Below are positions 35,223 through 43,068 of a DNA stretch of 64,000 bases, one piece after another (the first letter of the stretch is position 1; each line of letters begins with the position of its first letter). The notes under the pieces are model-generated. The model had not been told where the DNA came from. It ran no database searches and saw nothing but the letters and a program-made list of their open reading frames with translations. The position numbers were made by a program, and so were the translations under genes. The stretch is from DAOPXV01 sp035352535 (GTDB taxonomy: Bacteria > Muiribacteriota > UBA9980), in NCBI GenBank assembly GCA_964545075.1, contig CAZJFS010000003.1:23899-87898 (forward strand), in the 5' to 3' direction.

Positions 35223-36052
35223 ACACAGCCGTCGTTCAAATGAACATAAATATAAGCCGGCCTGAAGATAATCTCGCGGCCGGCCTGGCGTCGATACGCG
35301 AAGCCTGCGATTCGGGCGCCCAAATTATCGTGATGCCCGAAATGTGGGTCACCGGGCTTCATCCTGATATCGTAAACTCCGCCTTCGTGGAGAAGACTCC
35401 CGAGATCATCGAAAAAATATGCTCTATCGCCAGGGAATATGGCTGCATAATAAACGCCGGTTCGTTTGCCTTTCGCGCCGAAGCCGAAAATTCTGATGAC
35501 AGGCGCGTATTGAACAGGGCTTATGTGATCGACGGTGAAGGCCGCGTTTGCGGAACTTACGATAAGATCCAGGTTTTTACGAAAAATAATGAGGACGCAT
35601 ATTCGAAACCCGGTTCTTTGGTTTCGGTTATCGACGCCGGCGGAATAAAAATAGCTCCATTTATCTGTTTTGACATAAGATTTCCTGAACTTTTCAGGGT
35701 GGCGGCTCTGAACGGAGCCGAACTGATAACCGTTTCATCCCAGTTCCCGGCGTCCCGCATAAATCACTGGAATGCGATACTTCCGGCCAGGGCCGTTGAA
35801 AACCAGTGCTATGTTCTGGCGTCTAACGTTTGCGGCAATGACGGCCTGCTTGCGCTGGGCGGAAATTCCATGGCTGTTTCGTATGACGGCGAAGTGCTCA
35901 ATAATTGCCTGGCCGGTGAGGGAATCGGTTTCGCTGATATCGATCTGGAACGCATGCGCGCGTATCGCTCGAAATTTCCTTTTATTTCCGAAGCCGCGCT
36001 CGGGGGCAGGCTCGCGCCTTTAATAAGCGGCGTGCGGCCGTCCGGCGTTTGA
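35219..36052 (+). CDS. Carbon-nitrogen hydrolase (nitrilase superfamily, omega-amidase-like)
   Basis: The 277-residue protein has the complete nitrilase-fold catalytic triad: E41 in VMPEMWVTG, K116 in YDKIQVF and C150 in PFICFDIRFPELFR. The triad context and length fit branch members such as omega-amidase/Nit2 and related amidases that hydrolyse small omega-amides, but the natural substrate is not determined. It is coupled to the TPR gene by a 4-bp overlap and followed 10 bp later by a multi-TM sensor gene. Confidence 0.92.
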   Translation: MNTAVVQMNINISRPEDNLAAGLASIREACDSGAQIIVMPEMWVTGLHPDIVNSAFVEKTPEIIEKICSIAREYGCIINAGSFAFRAEAENSDDRRVLNRAYVIDGEGRVCGTYDKIQVFTKNNEDAYSKPGSLVSVIDAGGIKIAPFICFDIRFPELFRVAALNGAELITVSSQFPASRINHWNAILPARAVENQCYVLASNVCGNDGLLALGGNSMAVSYDGEVLNNCLAGEGIGFADIDLERMRAYRSKFPFISEAALGGRLAPLISGVRPSGV

Positions 36053-36062
36053 GCGAAAATAT

Positions 36063-37115
36063 ATGCAGCTTTCAGTTGTTTTAGCCATACCGCCCTCTAT
36101 AGCATGTCTTTTTACTATATGTCTCGGCTTATTCATTCTGAGCCAGGGCGATCGTTCATATCTTTACCGTTTCTTCTTTTTCCTTTGCACCGGGCTTTCC
36201 ATATATAACGCCGGCGTAGCGATGCTTTATCTTTCGGCGGATGCGTCGGCGGCTATGCGCTGGGCGTCTTTTTCACTGTACGGACTGGTTCTCGTTTTAT
36301 GTCTGCTTCCACATTTCGCGGCGCTTTTTCTTTCACTATATGAAAAAGCTCACGTGAAATACGCCATTTTATTCTTTTACGCTTCCGCCGGAGTTTTTGC
36401 CGCCGTAAATTATTATTCTTTACTTATAACCGGCGTGCATCAGACCTCTATCGGGTATGTGGCGGAAGTTGGCCGCGATTTTTATATTTTTTGCACGGCC
36501 CTGGTCATATCGATATTTTATTCATCCTACCTGTTTTTCAAAGTGTACATGGAGGCTTCGGACGAGGATGTCCGGGTGAAAATAAGGCATATTTTTTTGG
36601 GGATACTGGTTTGCTCAGTTTTCGCCATAGCCGATATGCTGAAAAAGATAAACGGCATTTACGTTAATTTTTCTACGCTCGAATACGGCATAATATTTTT
36701 CGCGGTCATGACGTCTTACGCGGTAGTCAAGCACCATTCGTTCGAGCTGGAAGTCGCTATGAGCCGCGGAATACTATATTCGCTTATGATGATATTCGTC
36801 GCGCTTTTATTCATAATGATAAGCGTATTTCTGGAACAGATAACCCAGAACTGGCTCGGTTCGAATTCTTTCCTGGTAAATATCATCAACGCCTTCCTGA
36901 TAGCCGTGCTGTTCGAACCGATAAAAAACTTCGCGCAGCGGCTTTTAAACCGATATCTTTTCCCGAAAATAATGAAAATAGCCGGCATTGATGATGAGAT
37001 AATAATAAATAATCAGGTGATAATCGATTACATAGCCAGAAATAAAATAGGCGAGCTTAAAGACCTTAAAGATAAAATAGAGAGGATAATAAAAAATTAT
37101 GAAGAACCGCGTTAG
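36063..37115 (+). CDS. Kinase-less multi-TM sensor protein (histidine-kinase N-terminal 7TM-like)
   Basis: The 350-residue protein has about eight membrane helices covering residues 5-290 with the layout of the N-terminal 7TM region found in some histidine kinases and diguanylate cyclases. A short amphipathic tail follows (about 295-350) with coiled-coil character (KIGELKDLKDKIERIIKNY). There is no HisKA, HATPase, GGDEF or other output domain. It may therefore be a stand-alone sensor or transmit through a partner; the membrane-anchored GAF protein encoded convergently 11 bp away is one candidate. Lacks a strong Shine-Dalgarno. Confidence 0.75.
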   Translation: MQLSVVLAIPPSIACLFTICLGLFILSQGDRSYLYRFFFFLCTGLSIYNAGVAMLYLSADASAAMRWASFSLYGLVLVLCLLPHFAALFLSLYEKAHVKYAILFFYASAGVFAAVNYYSLLITGVHQTSIGYVAEVGRDFYIFCTALVISIFYSSYLFFKVYMEASDEDVRVKIRHIFLGILVCSVFAIADMLKKINGIYVNFSTLEYGIIFFAVMTSYAVVKHHSFELEVAMSRGILYSLMMIFVALLFIMISVFLEQITQNWLGSNSFLVNIINAFLIAVLFEPIKNFAQRLLNRYLFPKIMKIAGIDDEIIINNQVIIDYIARNKIGELKDLKDKIERIIKNYEEPR

Positions 37116-37126
37116 ATGTGCCTTCG

Positions 37127-37735
37127 CTATTTCTGACGCAGTTGCTTGATCAGGTTGGCGTTGTTTATCGCTATGGCGGTAAGATTGGCTATAGTGTCCA
37201 GAAGGTTGGCATCGGCTTCGGTAAATGCGCTTCCATCTTTTTTATTTATGACCTGAATGGCGCCCTTGAATTTGTCGCTTACGAAGAGCGGAACGCATAT
37301 CATTGATTTCGTCTGAAAATTTATTTTTTCGTCAATGCCCTTGAAATGATTTTTTTCGTTTGAAACGTTATTTAAAAGCAGCGGTTTTTTATCTTTTTCG
37401 ACCGCGGAAACTATACCCTGACCGTAAGCGACTTTTATTTTTTCTATTTCGTCCGAAGTGGGGCCGACGGCAACGGGGCAGTAGAAGAATTCTCTTTTAT
37501 CGTCAAGAATGAACAGCGAGGCGACCTCGGCATTTACGATGCCGATAAAACGGTTGAGTATTCGCTGGAATGAGTCTTCGAAAGTGAGGCTTTCATGGAA
37601 CCCTATACTTAATTCGTATAGCAGGTTCAATTTTTTATTGGATTCCTCAAGCGCGGCCTGTTTGGGCTTTATCATGTAATGATAGATAAGGAGATAGTAA
37701 ATTACAAGAGCTACAAGGATTATGACAGCCGGCAT
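37127..37735 (-). CDS. Membrane-anchored GAF-domain protein
   Basis: The 202-residue protein has one N-terminal membrane helix (about residues 3-21), a coiled-coil linker (about 25-45), and a GAF domain (about 45-195) with FQRILNRFIGIV, VAYGQGIVSAVEKDKKPLLLN, KSMICVPLFVSDKFKGAIQVIN and TEADANLLDTIANLTAIAI. GAF domains bind cyclic nucleotides, haem, small molecules or serve redox sensing. There is no output domain, so signalling would need a partner. It is preceded by a good promoter and an AGGGGG Shine-Dalgarno. Confidence 0.9.
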   Translation of the reverse strand: MPAVIILVALVIYYLLIYHYMIKPKQAALEESNKKLNLLYELSIGFHESLTFEDSFQRILNRFIGIVNAEVASLFILDDKREFFYCPVAVGPTSDEIEKIKVAYGQGIVSAVEKDKKPLLLNNVSNEKNHFKGIDEKINFQTKSMICVPLFVSDKFKGAIQVINKKDGSAFTEADANLLDTIANLTAIAINNANLIKQLRQK

Positions 37736-37754
37736 ATATATTCCCCCTGTTTAA

Positions 37755-37783
37755 AGTGTATAGTTGAGAGCGTATTTTGTCAA
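37755..37783 (-). promoter_or_regulatory. Sigma-70-type promoter for the GAF gene
   Basis: On the minus strand a perfect TTGACA (37783-37778) and TACACT (37760-37755) are 17 bp apart, about 20 bp before the start codon. Confidence 0.65.
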
Positions 37784-37790
37784 TAGTGGT

Positions 37791-37812
37791 GGATTGGCTC
37801 GCTTAGCAATCC
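37791..37812. repeat. Hairpin-forming inverted repeat
   Basis: GGATTGGCT and AGCAATCC can form an 8-bp bulged stem with a 5-base loop. It lies between the amidase stop (37932) and the GAF promoter. There is no clear T-run on the minus strand, so a terminator role for the amidase gene is uncertain. The rest of this 196-bp gap is AT-rich with no other signal. Confidence 0.35.
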
Positions 37813-37931
37813 TTTATAAATAAAAACAGCTAATTATTAAAAATTCCTTTAGCTCAACTCTCAATTTGTAATGAACTAATTTTACCTGCGCAAAACAATA
37901 AATAATCCAAAATATATTATAGCCCGATTTT

Positions 37932-39674
37932 TTAAAAAGGCAAGCGTTCGCATGAAAGATTAAAATATCCGTTAGAAGTTTTGTTTCGGCCGTATTTCGT
38001 GAAATCGATCGGCAGCGCTTTGGGAGTTTCAAGATTCGGCTGCTTTTTTATCTCGATTCCGGCGAAAAGCGAATAAATTCCGACGGCTATTCCTTCGGCT
38101 ATCGCGTCCTGATTGTTTTTTAAAAGCATTCTGTCCTTCGAATTCGAAAGATATCCGATTTCGATAAAGGCGGTTATAGCGTTGGTGAAAAGGGGGATTG
38201 CCCAATCGGAAATAAACGGTTCACCGTGTTTTCCGAGTAATTCGTCGGCCTGGGCGTTCGCGGCGCCATAAAGCGAACTGAAATTATTCATAAGGGAGAG
38301 TCTTATAAATCTTATAAGTTCCTGGGACGAGTAGAAATTATCTCCGCCGTATCCTTCCGGACCGCCCGATCTTTTATAGCACTCGTAAATCGAATTTTCG
38401 CGCATGAAAAAAAGAATGAATGAACTTAGCGGCGAATTGGTATTGTAGCGCCATGTGACCATCAGGTACCGAAGTCCGATGAATTTATTCGTGAACGCGC
38501 GAAATCCTGTAAAATAGGTGGCGGTGTCTGATATAATTGTTCTGGTATCTATCGTGGAGAGCTTCTTGAACGTGGCGGTTATGAAGTCGGCGACCTGGCC
38601 GTAATTGTTTTCGCGGTTATACGTTTTATTTGGCGATGCTCCAGCGCCGCTGGCCGTTATGAGATTATTGACGTTTGAAAAAAACTGGAAATGAGGGGCT
38701 ATGACCGCCGACATTCCGCGTGCGGACTTGCTGGGGCTTGAATTGACGTGAAGGCATACCACCAGGTCGGGAGATATCTGGTTTATGTAGGAGATTCTGC
38801 CGAGAGCCATTTCAGCCGACGGCGTTTTTCCGTTAAACGATGCTGGACTGTCAAAAAGCCTGTATTTGTTGTTGATATTCGCAACATTTTTGTCGGGTTC
38901 ACTGTCATGGCTAAATTTTCGGGTCAGGATGGAATTGATGCGCACGCGCCTTACCGTGGCTCCCGGATCGTTCATATATTTTTGAAGGATTTTTGCGAAA
39001 TCTGAAAATCCTTTTTCCGTTTTCGTCAAGGCCAGAAGGGCGTCGACCTTTTTGGCCACCTGGAGCGTCCATTCATGTTCGTATATGCCGTTGCTTTGAG
39101 CGCCGAAATTGTACGGAAGAAGGAAAGTCTTCGAGAATGGGTCCCAGTGATCGCCGGAGTTGAACCTGGCGGGTTCGTACTTTCCGCCGTGGCCCGGGTC
39201 TAAAACTACCGAAAATGAATCCTGCTCGTCCGTTATATTTGGAGTTGCGGAAATTCCGGCGGTAGAGGCGGATGCCGGAATGGCGGGTTTGGAATATTTG
39301 GGCGCAAAATACGTGACGGGATTGACTTTGGGAGCTTCCGGCGCGTAATCAGCTGGTTTCACTGTTCGCGGAACGTTTATGACCGGAGCTTTTTTGGCCG
39401 GCGGTATGTTTGAGATGGCCGGCGCTGAAGCGGCCGCACCCGCGTTGGCGTCATTTTGAGGAAGCGTCCCGTTTACGGGTACGGCGGCCGGGGAATCCTT
39501 TTTTAAAGGAAACTGAGGCGAAGGATGAGCGCTTTTCATTGCGTTAAGGCGGGCGCGAAGCGAGTCAATAAGCTCTTTTCTTTCGGAATTGATCTCGGCG
39601 CGGCAAAGCTGGGCTATCATAAGAGCTGCCGAAATGCTAAAAACGAGAGTCAAAAAAAATCTGGATCTTTTCAA
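37932..39674 (-). CDS. Large N-acetylmuramoyl-L-alanine amidase (Amidase_3), copy 1
   Basis: The 580-residue protein uses a TTG start with GAGGT upstream. It has a signal peptide (about residues 1-27), a Pro/Ala-rich linker (about 45-145) and an Amidase_3 zinc hydrolase domain. Zinc ligands are the His of VVLDPGHGGKYEP, the Glu in IYEHEWTLQVA and the His of CLHVNSS; the catalytic Glu lies in IEIGYLSNSKDR. It cleaves the lactyl-amide bond between MurNAc and L-Ala. The distance from first to last motif is about 360 residues, roughly 180 more than usual, owing to inserted segments containing TYFTGFRAF, VTWRYN and GGDNFYSSQE. These are shared with the paralogue at 40131. Confidence 0.9.
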   Translation of the reverse strand: MKRSRFFLTLVFSISAALMIAQLCRAEINSERKELIDSLRARLNAMKSAHPSPQFPLKKDSPAAVPVNGTLPQNDANAGAAASAPAISNIPPAKKAPVINVPRTVKPADYAPEAPKVNPVTYFAPKYSKPAIPASASTAGISATPNITDEQDSFSVVLDPGHGGKYEPARFNSGDHWDPFSKTFLLPYNFGAQSNGIYEHEWTLQVAKKVDALLALTKTEKGFSDFAKILQKYMNDPGATVRRVRINSILTRKFSHDSEPDKNVANINNKYRLFDSPASFNGKTPSAEMALGRISYINQISPDLVVCLHVNSSPSKSARGMSAVIAPHFQFFSNVNNLITASGAGASPNKTYNRENNYGQVADFITATFKKLSTIDTRTIISDTATYFTGFRAFTNKFIGLRYLMVTWRYNTNSPLSSFILFFMRENSIYECYKRSGGPEGYGGDNFYSSQELIRFIRLSLMNNFSSLYGAANAQADELLGKHGEPFISDWAIPLFTNAITAFIEIGYLSNSKDRMLLKNNQDAIAEGIAVGIYSLFAGIEIKKQPNLETPKALPIDFTKYGRNKTSNGYFNLSCERLPF

Positions 39675-39733
39675 TTTAAAATTACCTCACAAATTCTGGT
39701 TTAATAAAGCTAGCAACGTACTCTATACTTTTT

Positions 39734-39766
39734 AAAATAAAAGATCAGGTTACAATCTTTTATTTT
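39734..39766. repeat. 12-bp perfect inverted repeat
   Basis: AAAATAAAAGAT and ATCTTTTATTTT form a perfect 12-bp dyad with a 9-base spacer between the small lipoprotein gene and amidase copy 1. It may slow transcription after the lipoprotein gene or bind a regulator. The AT-rich stem without a following T-run argues against a strong terminator. Confidence 0.45.
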
Positions 39767-39790
39767 GATTATTTTAACATAAAACTGAAT

Positions 39791-40108
39791 TTATTTCCAT
39801 ATAATATTTATTTTATCGCCGGGCATGAATTCGCCGGACATTACTTCCTGGCGGATAGAAGAGTTATCGTAAACCGTGTATTTATGATGCCCGCTTGGAA
39901 GCGATATCCAGTAACTGGTTTCGGCGAATATCTGCGTTTCGAGCTTTCCGTCTATATAAAGAAGGACGGTTTCGCTTCCGAGATTAGTAAAGGCCGAACT
40001 TGTCGCGGCGTCGCAGTCCTTCTCATCGTTGTCAAGAATACATCCTGAATCAATGAAAAGAACAAGAAATAAAAATAGTATCAGTAACAGTTCCGTTTTT
40101 CTTAGCAT
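39791..40108 (-). CDS. Small lipoprotein between two amidase genes
   Basis: The 105-residue protein has a lipoprotein signal peptide with lipobox IDSGC (Cys about residue 23). The mature part of about 80 residues is beta-rich and resembles a PEGA/transthyretin-like sandwich: TVLLYIDGKLE, YWISLPSGHHKYTVYD and MPGDKINIIW. No enzymatic motif is seen. It lies 22 bp downstream of amidase copy 2 in the same direction, so it may be an outer-membrane partner or regulator of the amidases. Confidence 0.75.
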   Translation of the reverse strand: MLRKTELLLILFLFLVLFIDSGCILDNDEKDCDAATSSAFTNLGSETVLLYIDGKLETQIFAETSYWISLPSGHHKYTVYDNSSIRQEVMSGEFMPGDKINIIWK

Positions 40109-40130
40109 GCCTTCACTTTATGACATTAAA

Positions 40131-41852
40131 TTACTTCTGTTGTTTTAAAACCGATCTGAAATAATCGCCGTATTTGGTCATGTTGATCTTTTGGCCGAGT
40201 GGAAATTCCAGGGGTTCCTTAGAATATACCGGCGGTTCGGGTTGGGCCGCTTTCTGAGTTTTTTTAACGGCGGAAGGTTTCATTTTACTTTTTAATTTAT
40301 TTAAAAGTATTGAAGTTCTTGGTTTTTCAAAAAAATCGGTCCGCGCCGCCTTCGGCTGTATTGATTTGCCGTCCGTATTCTGGAGCGAGGCGGCCAGCCG
40401 AGGGTTTGTCTTTAGAAGTGCGTCTTTGGTGTTCGCTATTTTTCTGGGCGTCATGCCGCATAAAAGCGAATATACCGAAACCGCCATAGATCTTGCGATG
40501 ACATCTTTTTTATTCACAAGGATATTTCTGTCTTCAGGGTTTTCGAGATATCCGAGTTCTACGTAGGCGGTCACCGCGTTTATAAGCTGCGGCAGCGCCC
40601 AGTCGGATATGAAAGGACGGCCGTGGTTTCCAAGATATTCGTTCGGGGTTTTTACCGCCGCTATTTCGCCGGCGGGTTTAGCGCATTTAGAAGCGTAGTC
40701 TTTCCACAGGCCCATGCGGACATATTTCAGAATTTCTTCTGACGCGTAAAAATTGTCGCCTCCAAATCCAAGCGGCCCGCCGTCGCGGCGCATGGATTCC
40801 TCGGCTGAGCGTTCGCGGTGCCAGTATGAATCGGGGTTTTTATAACTTAAAAGGTTGTTGTATTCATCGTCTTCCGAGTAACGCCATTGGACCATCTGCC
40901 AGCGTTTTCCTATGCTGCCGCGTGTGGCGGTGCGTTTTCCGGTAAAATAGGTGTCACTGTCGTTTATAAGATCGGAAAGTTTTCCTAAAACCATGTTGTC
41001 ATAGTAGAACCAGGAAAGAACCCAGAAATAAGTCATGGCTGATCTCATGCCAAGCCTGTCTTTAATGGTTTTAACGAAGTCGAATACGCGATATCCGGGT
41101 ATTATTACGGATGCCGGGCCGCGCATGCCGTGATTGGTCGAAGAATTGACATGGACGCATAGAACCAGTTCGGGCGCTTCCGCATTGATTTTGCTCATTC
41201 GGCCGGGGAAAAGGTTTGGCGACGGCTGTTTTTTAGCATTGAAGCTTTCGGGAGAATCAAATAGCCGGAAATGTTTGTCCGCATTGTCGTCGCCCTTGTA
41301 CTTAAGAGATTCATAAGAATCCACGCGGCTCATTTTAACATTGAATTTTATTCGTCTGTATTCTTCAGGTTTCATTATGCCATATTCGGCCAGAATTCTG
41401 GAAAAGTCACGCCATCCTTCGTCGGTGTTGGCTTTTTGAAGTATATCGAACACTTTTGAACAGATATCTAAGACTATGGCGTGTTCGCATTCTCCATCGT
41501 AGGCCGCTCCGAAATTGTAGTTGGTTAAAAACCTTTTGGCTTTTATATCCCAATGGTCGCCTTTGTTTTGGGAAGCGCGTTCGGAGGTTCCGCCGTGGCC
41601 CGGATCTAAAACGATCCTGTATTCTTCGAGATCCGGCGTGCGTCGCGTGTCGTTTTTTGAAGACAGATGTTCGCCATTCTGCCCGTCAGGCGAACTATAG
41701 TCAAATAGCCGCGCTATAAAATTATTTTTTAATGACATGTTCAATCCCGCCTGCGCCGGTGTGGAAATCGTCGCGCATATTAAAATGGCGGCTAAGACAG
41801 GGTTGAGTTTTATAAGGTTGGCAAAAATTTGACGCAGCTTCAAAAATAACAT
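40131..41852 (-). CDS. Large N-acetylmuramoyl-L-alanine amidase (Amidase_3), copy 2
   Basis: The 573-residue protein is a paralogue of copy 1. It has a signal peptide (about residues 14-35) and an Amidase_3 domain starting RIVLDPGHGGTSE, with Glu in GECEHAIVLDIC, His in CVHVNSS and the catalytic Glu in YVELGYLENPEDR. The inserted region includes DTYFTGKRTA, VQWRYS and GGDNFYASEE, aligned with copy 1. A Lys-rich C-terminal tail of about 90 residues is specific to this copy. The start may be the ATG at 41852, where AAAGG touches the codon, or a TTG at 41843 with better spacing. It is preceded by a TATAAT-like box at 41871-41876 with a weak -35. Confidence 0.88.
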   Translation of the reverse strand: MLFLKLRQIFANLIKLNPVLAAILICATISTPAQAGLNMSLKNNFIARLFDYSSPDGQNGEHLSSKNDTRRTPDLEEYRIVLDPGHGGTSERASQNKGDHWDIKAKRFLTNYNFGAAYDGECEHAIVLDICSKVFDILQKANTDEGWRDFSRILAEYGIMKPEEYRRIKFNVKMSRVDSYESLKYKGDDNADKHFRLFDSPESFNAKKQPSPNLFPGRMSKINAEAPELVLCVHVNSSTNHGMRGPASVIIPGYRVFDFVKTIKDRLGMRSAMTYFWVLSWFYYDNMVLGKLSDLINDSDTYFTGKRTATRGSIGKRWQMVQWRYSEDDEYNNLLSYKNPDSYWHRERSAEESMRRDGGPLGFGGDNFYASEEILKYVRMGLWKDYASKCAKPAGEIAAVKTPNEYLGNHGRPFISDWALPQLINAVTAYVELGYLENPEDRNILVNKKDVIARSMAVSVYSLLCGMTPRKIANTKDALLKTNPRLAASLQNTDGKSIQPKAARTDFFEKPRTSILLNKLKSKMKPSAVKKTQKAAQPEPPVYSKEPLEFPLGQKINMTKYGDYFRSVLKQQK

Positions 41853-41941
41853 CCTTTCAAAATTTTATTTATTATAAAAAAATACAAAATCATTCGGCAT
41901 TGACTTCTGTTCATGCCGTTAAATAAAGACCTGATACCTAT

Positions 41942-42023
41942 ATCGGAGTAATATCCGAAAAATGCAGGAATAAAATAAAAAAATCGGAACAATATCCGAA
42001 AAATTCGCGGCTGGAATAAAAAA
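41942..42023. repeat. 41-bp tandem direct repeat with embedded CGGA-N6-TCCG dyad
   Basis: Two units of 41 bp (41942-41982 and 41983-42023) share ATCGGA, AATATCCGAAAAAT and GGAATAAAA blocks. Each carries the dyad CGGA-N6-TCCG (41944-41957 and 41985-41998). They lie 90-170 bp upstream of amidase copy 2 and directly before the lexA terminator. Spacing of about four helical turns suits two operator sites on one face of the DNA. Confidence 0.75.
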
Positions 42024-42051
42024 TCAGGACCGGCCGTGCGGTCCTGATTTT
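42021..42051 (-). terminator. Rho-independent terminator of lexA
   Basis: AAATCAGGACCG and CGGTCCTGATTT form a 12-bp stem around a short GC-rich loop. On the minus strand the stem is followed by a T6 run, 85 bp after the lexA stop. The plus-strand side also ends in TTTT, so it may act in both directions. Confidence 0.88.
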
Positions 42052-42135
42052 AAGATAATTTTTAATTTTAGAAGAATGTTTGGGGTTTCAAAATTAAAAA
42101 GTAAAAAAATGCGTGATATGAAATATTTTATCGGA

Positions 42136-42786
42136 TTAAGCCTGTTCCATGAAACGGGCTTTTCGTTCCATGGTTCGAATGACCGATATGACGCGCCCCA
42201 ATATTTTGACGTCGTTGACATATATGGGCTGCATTTCACAGTTGGCTGGCTGCAGGCGGATCCGATCGTGCTCGCGGTAAAATCTTTTGAGCGTCGCCGT
42301 TTCGTTTTCAACGAGGGCTACGACGATGTCGCCATTAGCGGCATGGTTTTGTTTTCTGACAAGGACCATATCGCCGTCGTCGATGAGATCTTCGATCATG
42401 CTTTTTCCACGAACTTTCAGGATGAACGCTTCACCGTTTGTGAGAAGCGACCTGGCGACCTGGATGGTCTCCTGATAGTCTTCGTAAGCGAAAATCGGCT
42501 GTCCGGCGGCTATTTCGCCGATGACGGGGACTTCGATCAAATCGTCGCCGTGTGTGTCGGCGTATTGCCATCTGACGGGTTTTATGGAGCGTGATTTTCC
42601 CGAGGATTTTAAGATATGACCCTTTCTTTCAAGTTCCGAAAGGTGATAATGTATGGTTGAAGTTGATTTCGTTCCGATGAAAGTTCCGATCTCTTTTATG
42701 CTTGGGGCGGAGCCTGTGGTTTTCATTTCGGATACTATGAAGTCAAGGATCTGTTTCTGGCGCTCGGTAAGTTTTTCTATGGTCAT
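42136..42786 (-). CDS. lexA: LexA SOS repressor (S24 self-cleaving protease)
   Basis: The start is set at 42786 (MTIEKLTERQK), the canonical LexA N-terminus, rather than ten codons upstream. The 216-residue protein has the LexA winged-helix DNA-binding domain (about residues 1-65, with STIHYHLSELERKG). The cleavage site is Ala94-Gly95 in IAAGQP. The Ser-Lys dyad is S129 in RGKSMIEDLI and K167 in TATLKRF. RecA-triggered self-cleavage relieves repression of DNA-repair genes. A perfect 18-bp palindrome overlaps the start region of its promoter, suggesting autoregulation. No other SOS gene is recognised in the window. Confidence 0.96.
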   Translation of the reverse strand: MTIEKLTERQKQILDFIVSEMKTTGSAPSIKEIGTFIGTKSTSTIHYHLSELERKGHILKSSGKSRSIKPVRWQYADTHGDDLIEVPVIGEIAAGQPIFAYEDYQETIQVARSLLTNGEAFILKVRGKSMIEDLIDDGDMVLVRKQNHAANGDIVVALVENETATLKRFYREHDRIRLQPANCEMQPIYVNDVKILGRVISVIRTMERKARFMEQA

Positions 42787-42819
42787 TATTATTTCACCCC
42801 TTGATAAAAAGTACACTCA

Positions 42820-42837
42820 TTCGAAAATATTTTCGAA
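42820..42837. promoter_or_regulatory. Candidate LexA operator (SOS box)
   Basis: TTCGAAAATATTTTCGAA is a perfect 18-bp palindrome lying about 5-22 bases downstream of the predicted lexA transcription start, the expected place for an autoregulatory operator. The sequence differs from both the E. coli (CTGT-N8-ACAG) and the Bacillus (CGAAC-N4-GTTCG) consensus, but it shares TTCGAA ends with the latter. Confidence 0.75.
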
Positions 42838-42848
42838 CGCATAAACTA

Positions 42849-42877
42849 ATTTTATAAAAATTAGAAAATAAAGTCAA
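42849..42877 (-). promoter_or_regulatory. Sigma-70-type promoter for lexA
   Basis: On the minus strand TTGACT (42877-42872) and TAAAAT (42854-42849) are 17 bp apart. Transcription would begin near 42842, immediately before the palindromic operator. Confidence 0.8.
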
Positions 42878-42918
42878 GACTTTTAAAAAAAAACATGAAA
42901 ATAATGAAATTTATAGGC

Positions 42919-42946
42919 TTGATTTATATTTTAAATATGCTACAAT
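42919..42946 (+). promoter_or_regulatory. Sigma-70-type promoter for the radical SAM operon
   Basis: TTGATT (42919-42924), a 16-bp spacer and TACAAT (42941-42946) precede a leader of about 115 bases. The leader is AT-rich and holds a small AT hairpin near 42991-43014 (ATAAAAAG/CTTTTTTAT). I see no cobalamin riboswitch B12 box in it. Confidence 0.65.
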
Positions 42947-43068
42947 ATAAATTAACATAAACACGGGTCTTTATAAATTCACTCAATCATAAAAAGTCAA
43001 AGCTTTTTTATTTTAATTTTAGCGTTTTTCCAAATAATAGAACGCAAATTTTAAGACGGGATAGTTAT

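Noticed and set aside
42947..43068. Possible cobalamin riboswitch in the leader of the B12-radical SAM operon
   Set aside because: The leader of about 115 bases is AT-rich and shows no GCCACTG-type B12 box or multi-stem core; only a weak AT hairpin is present.
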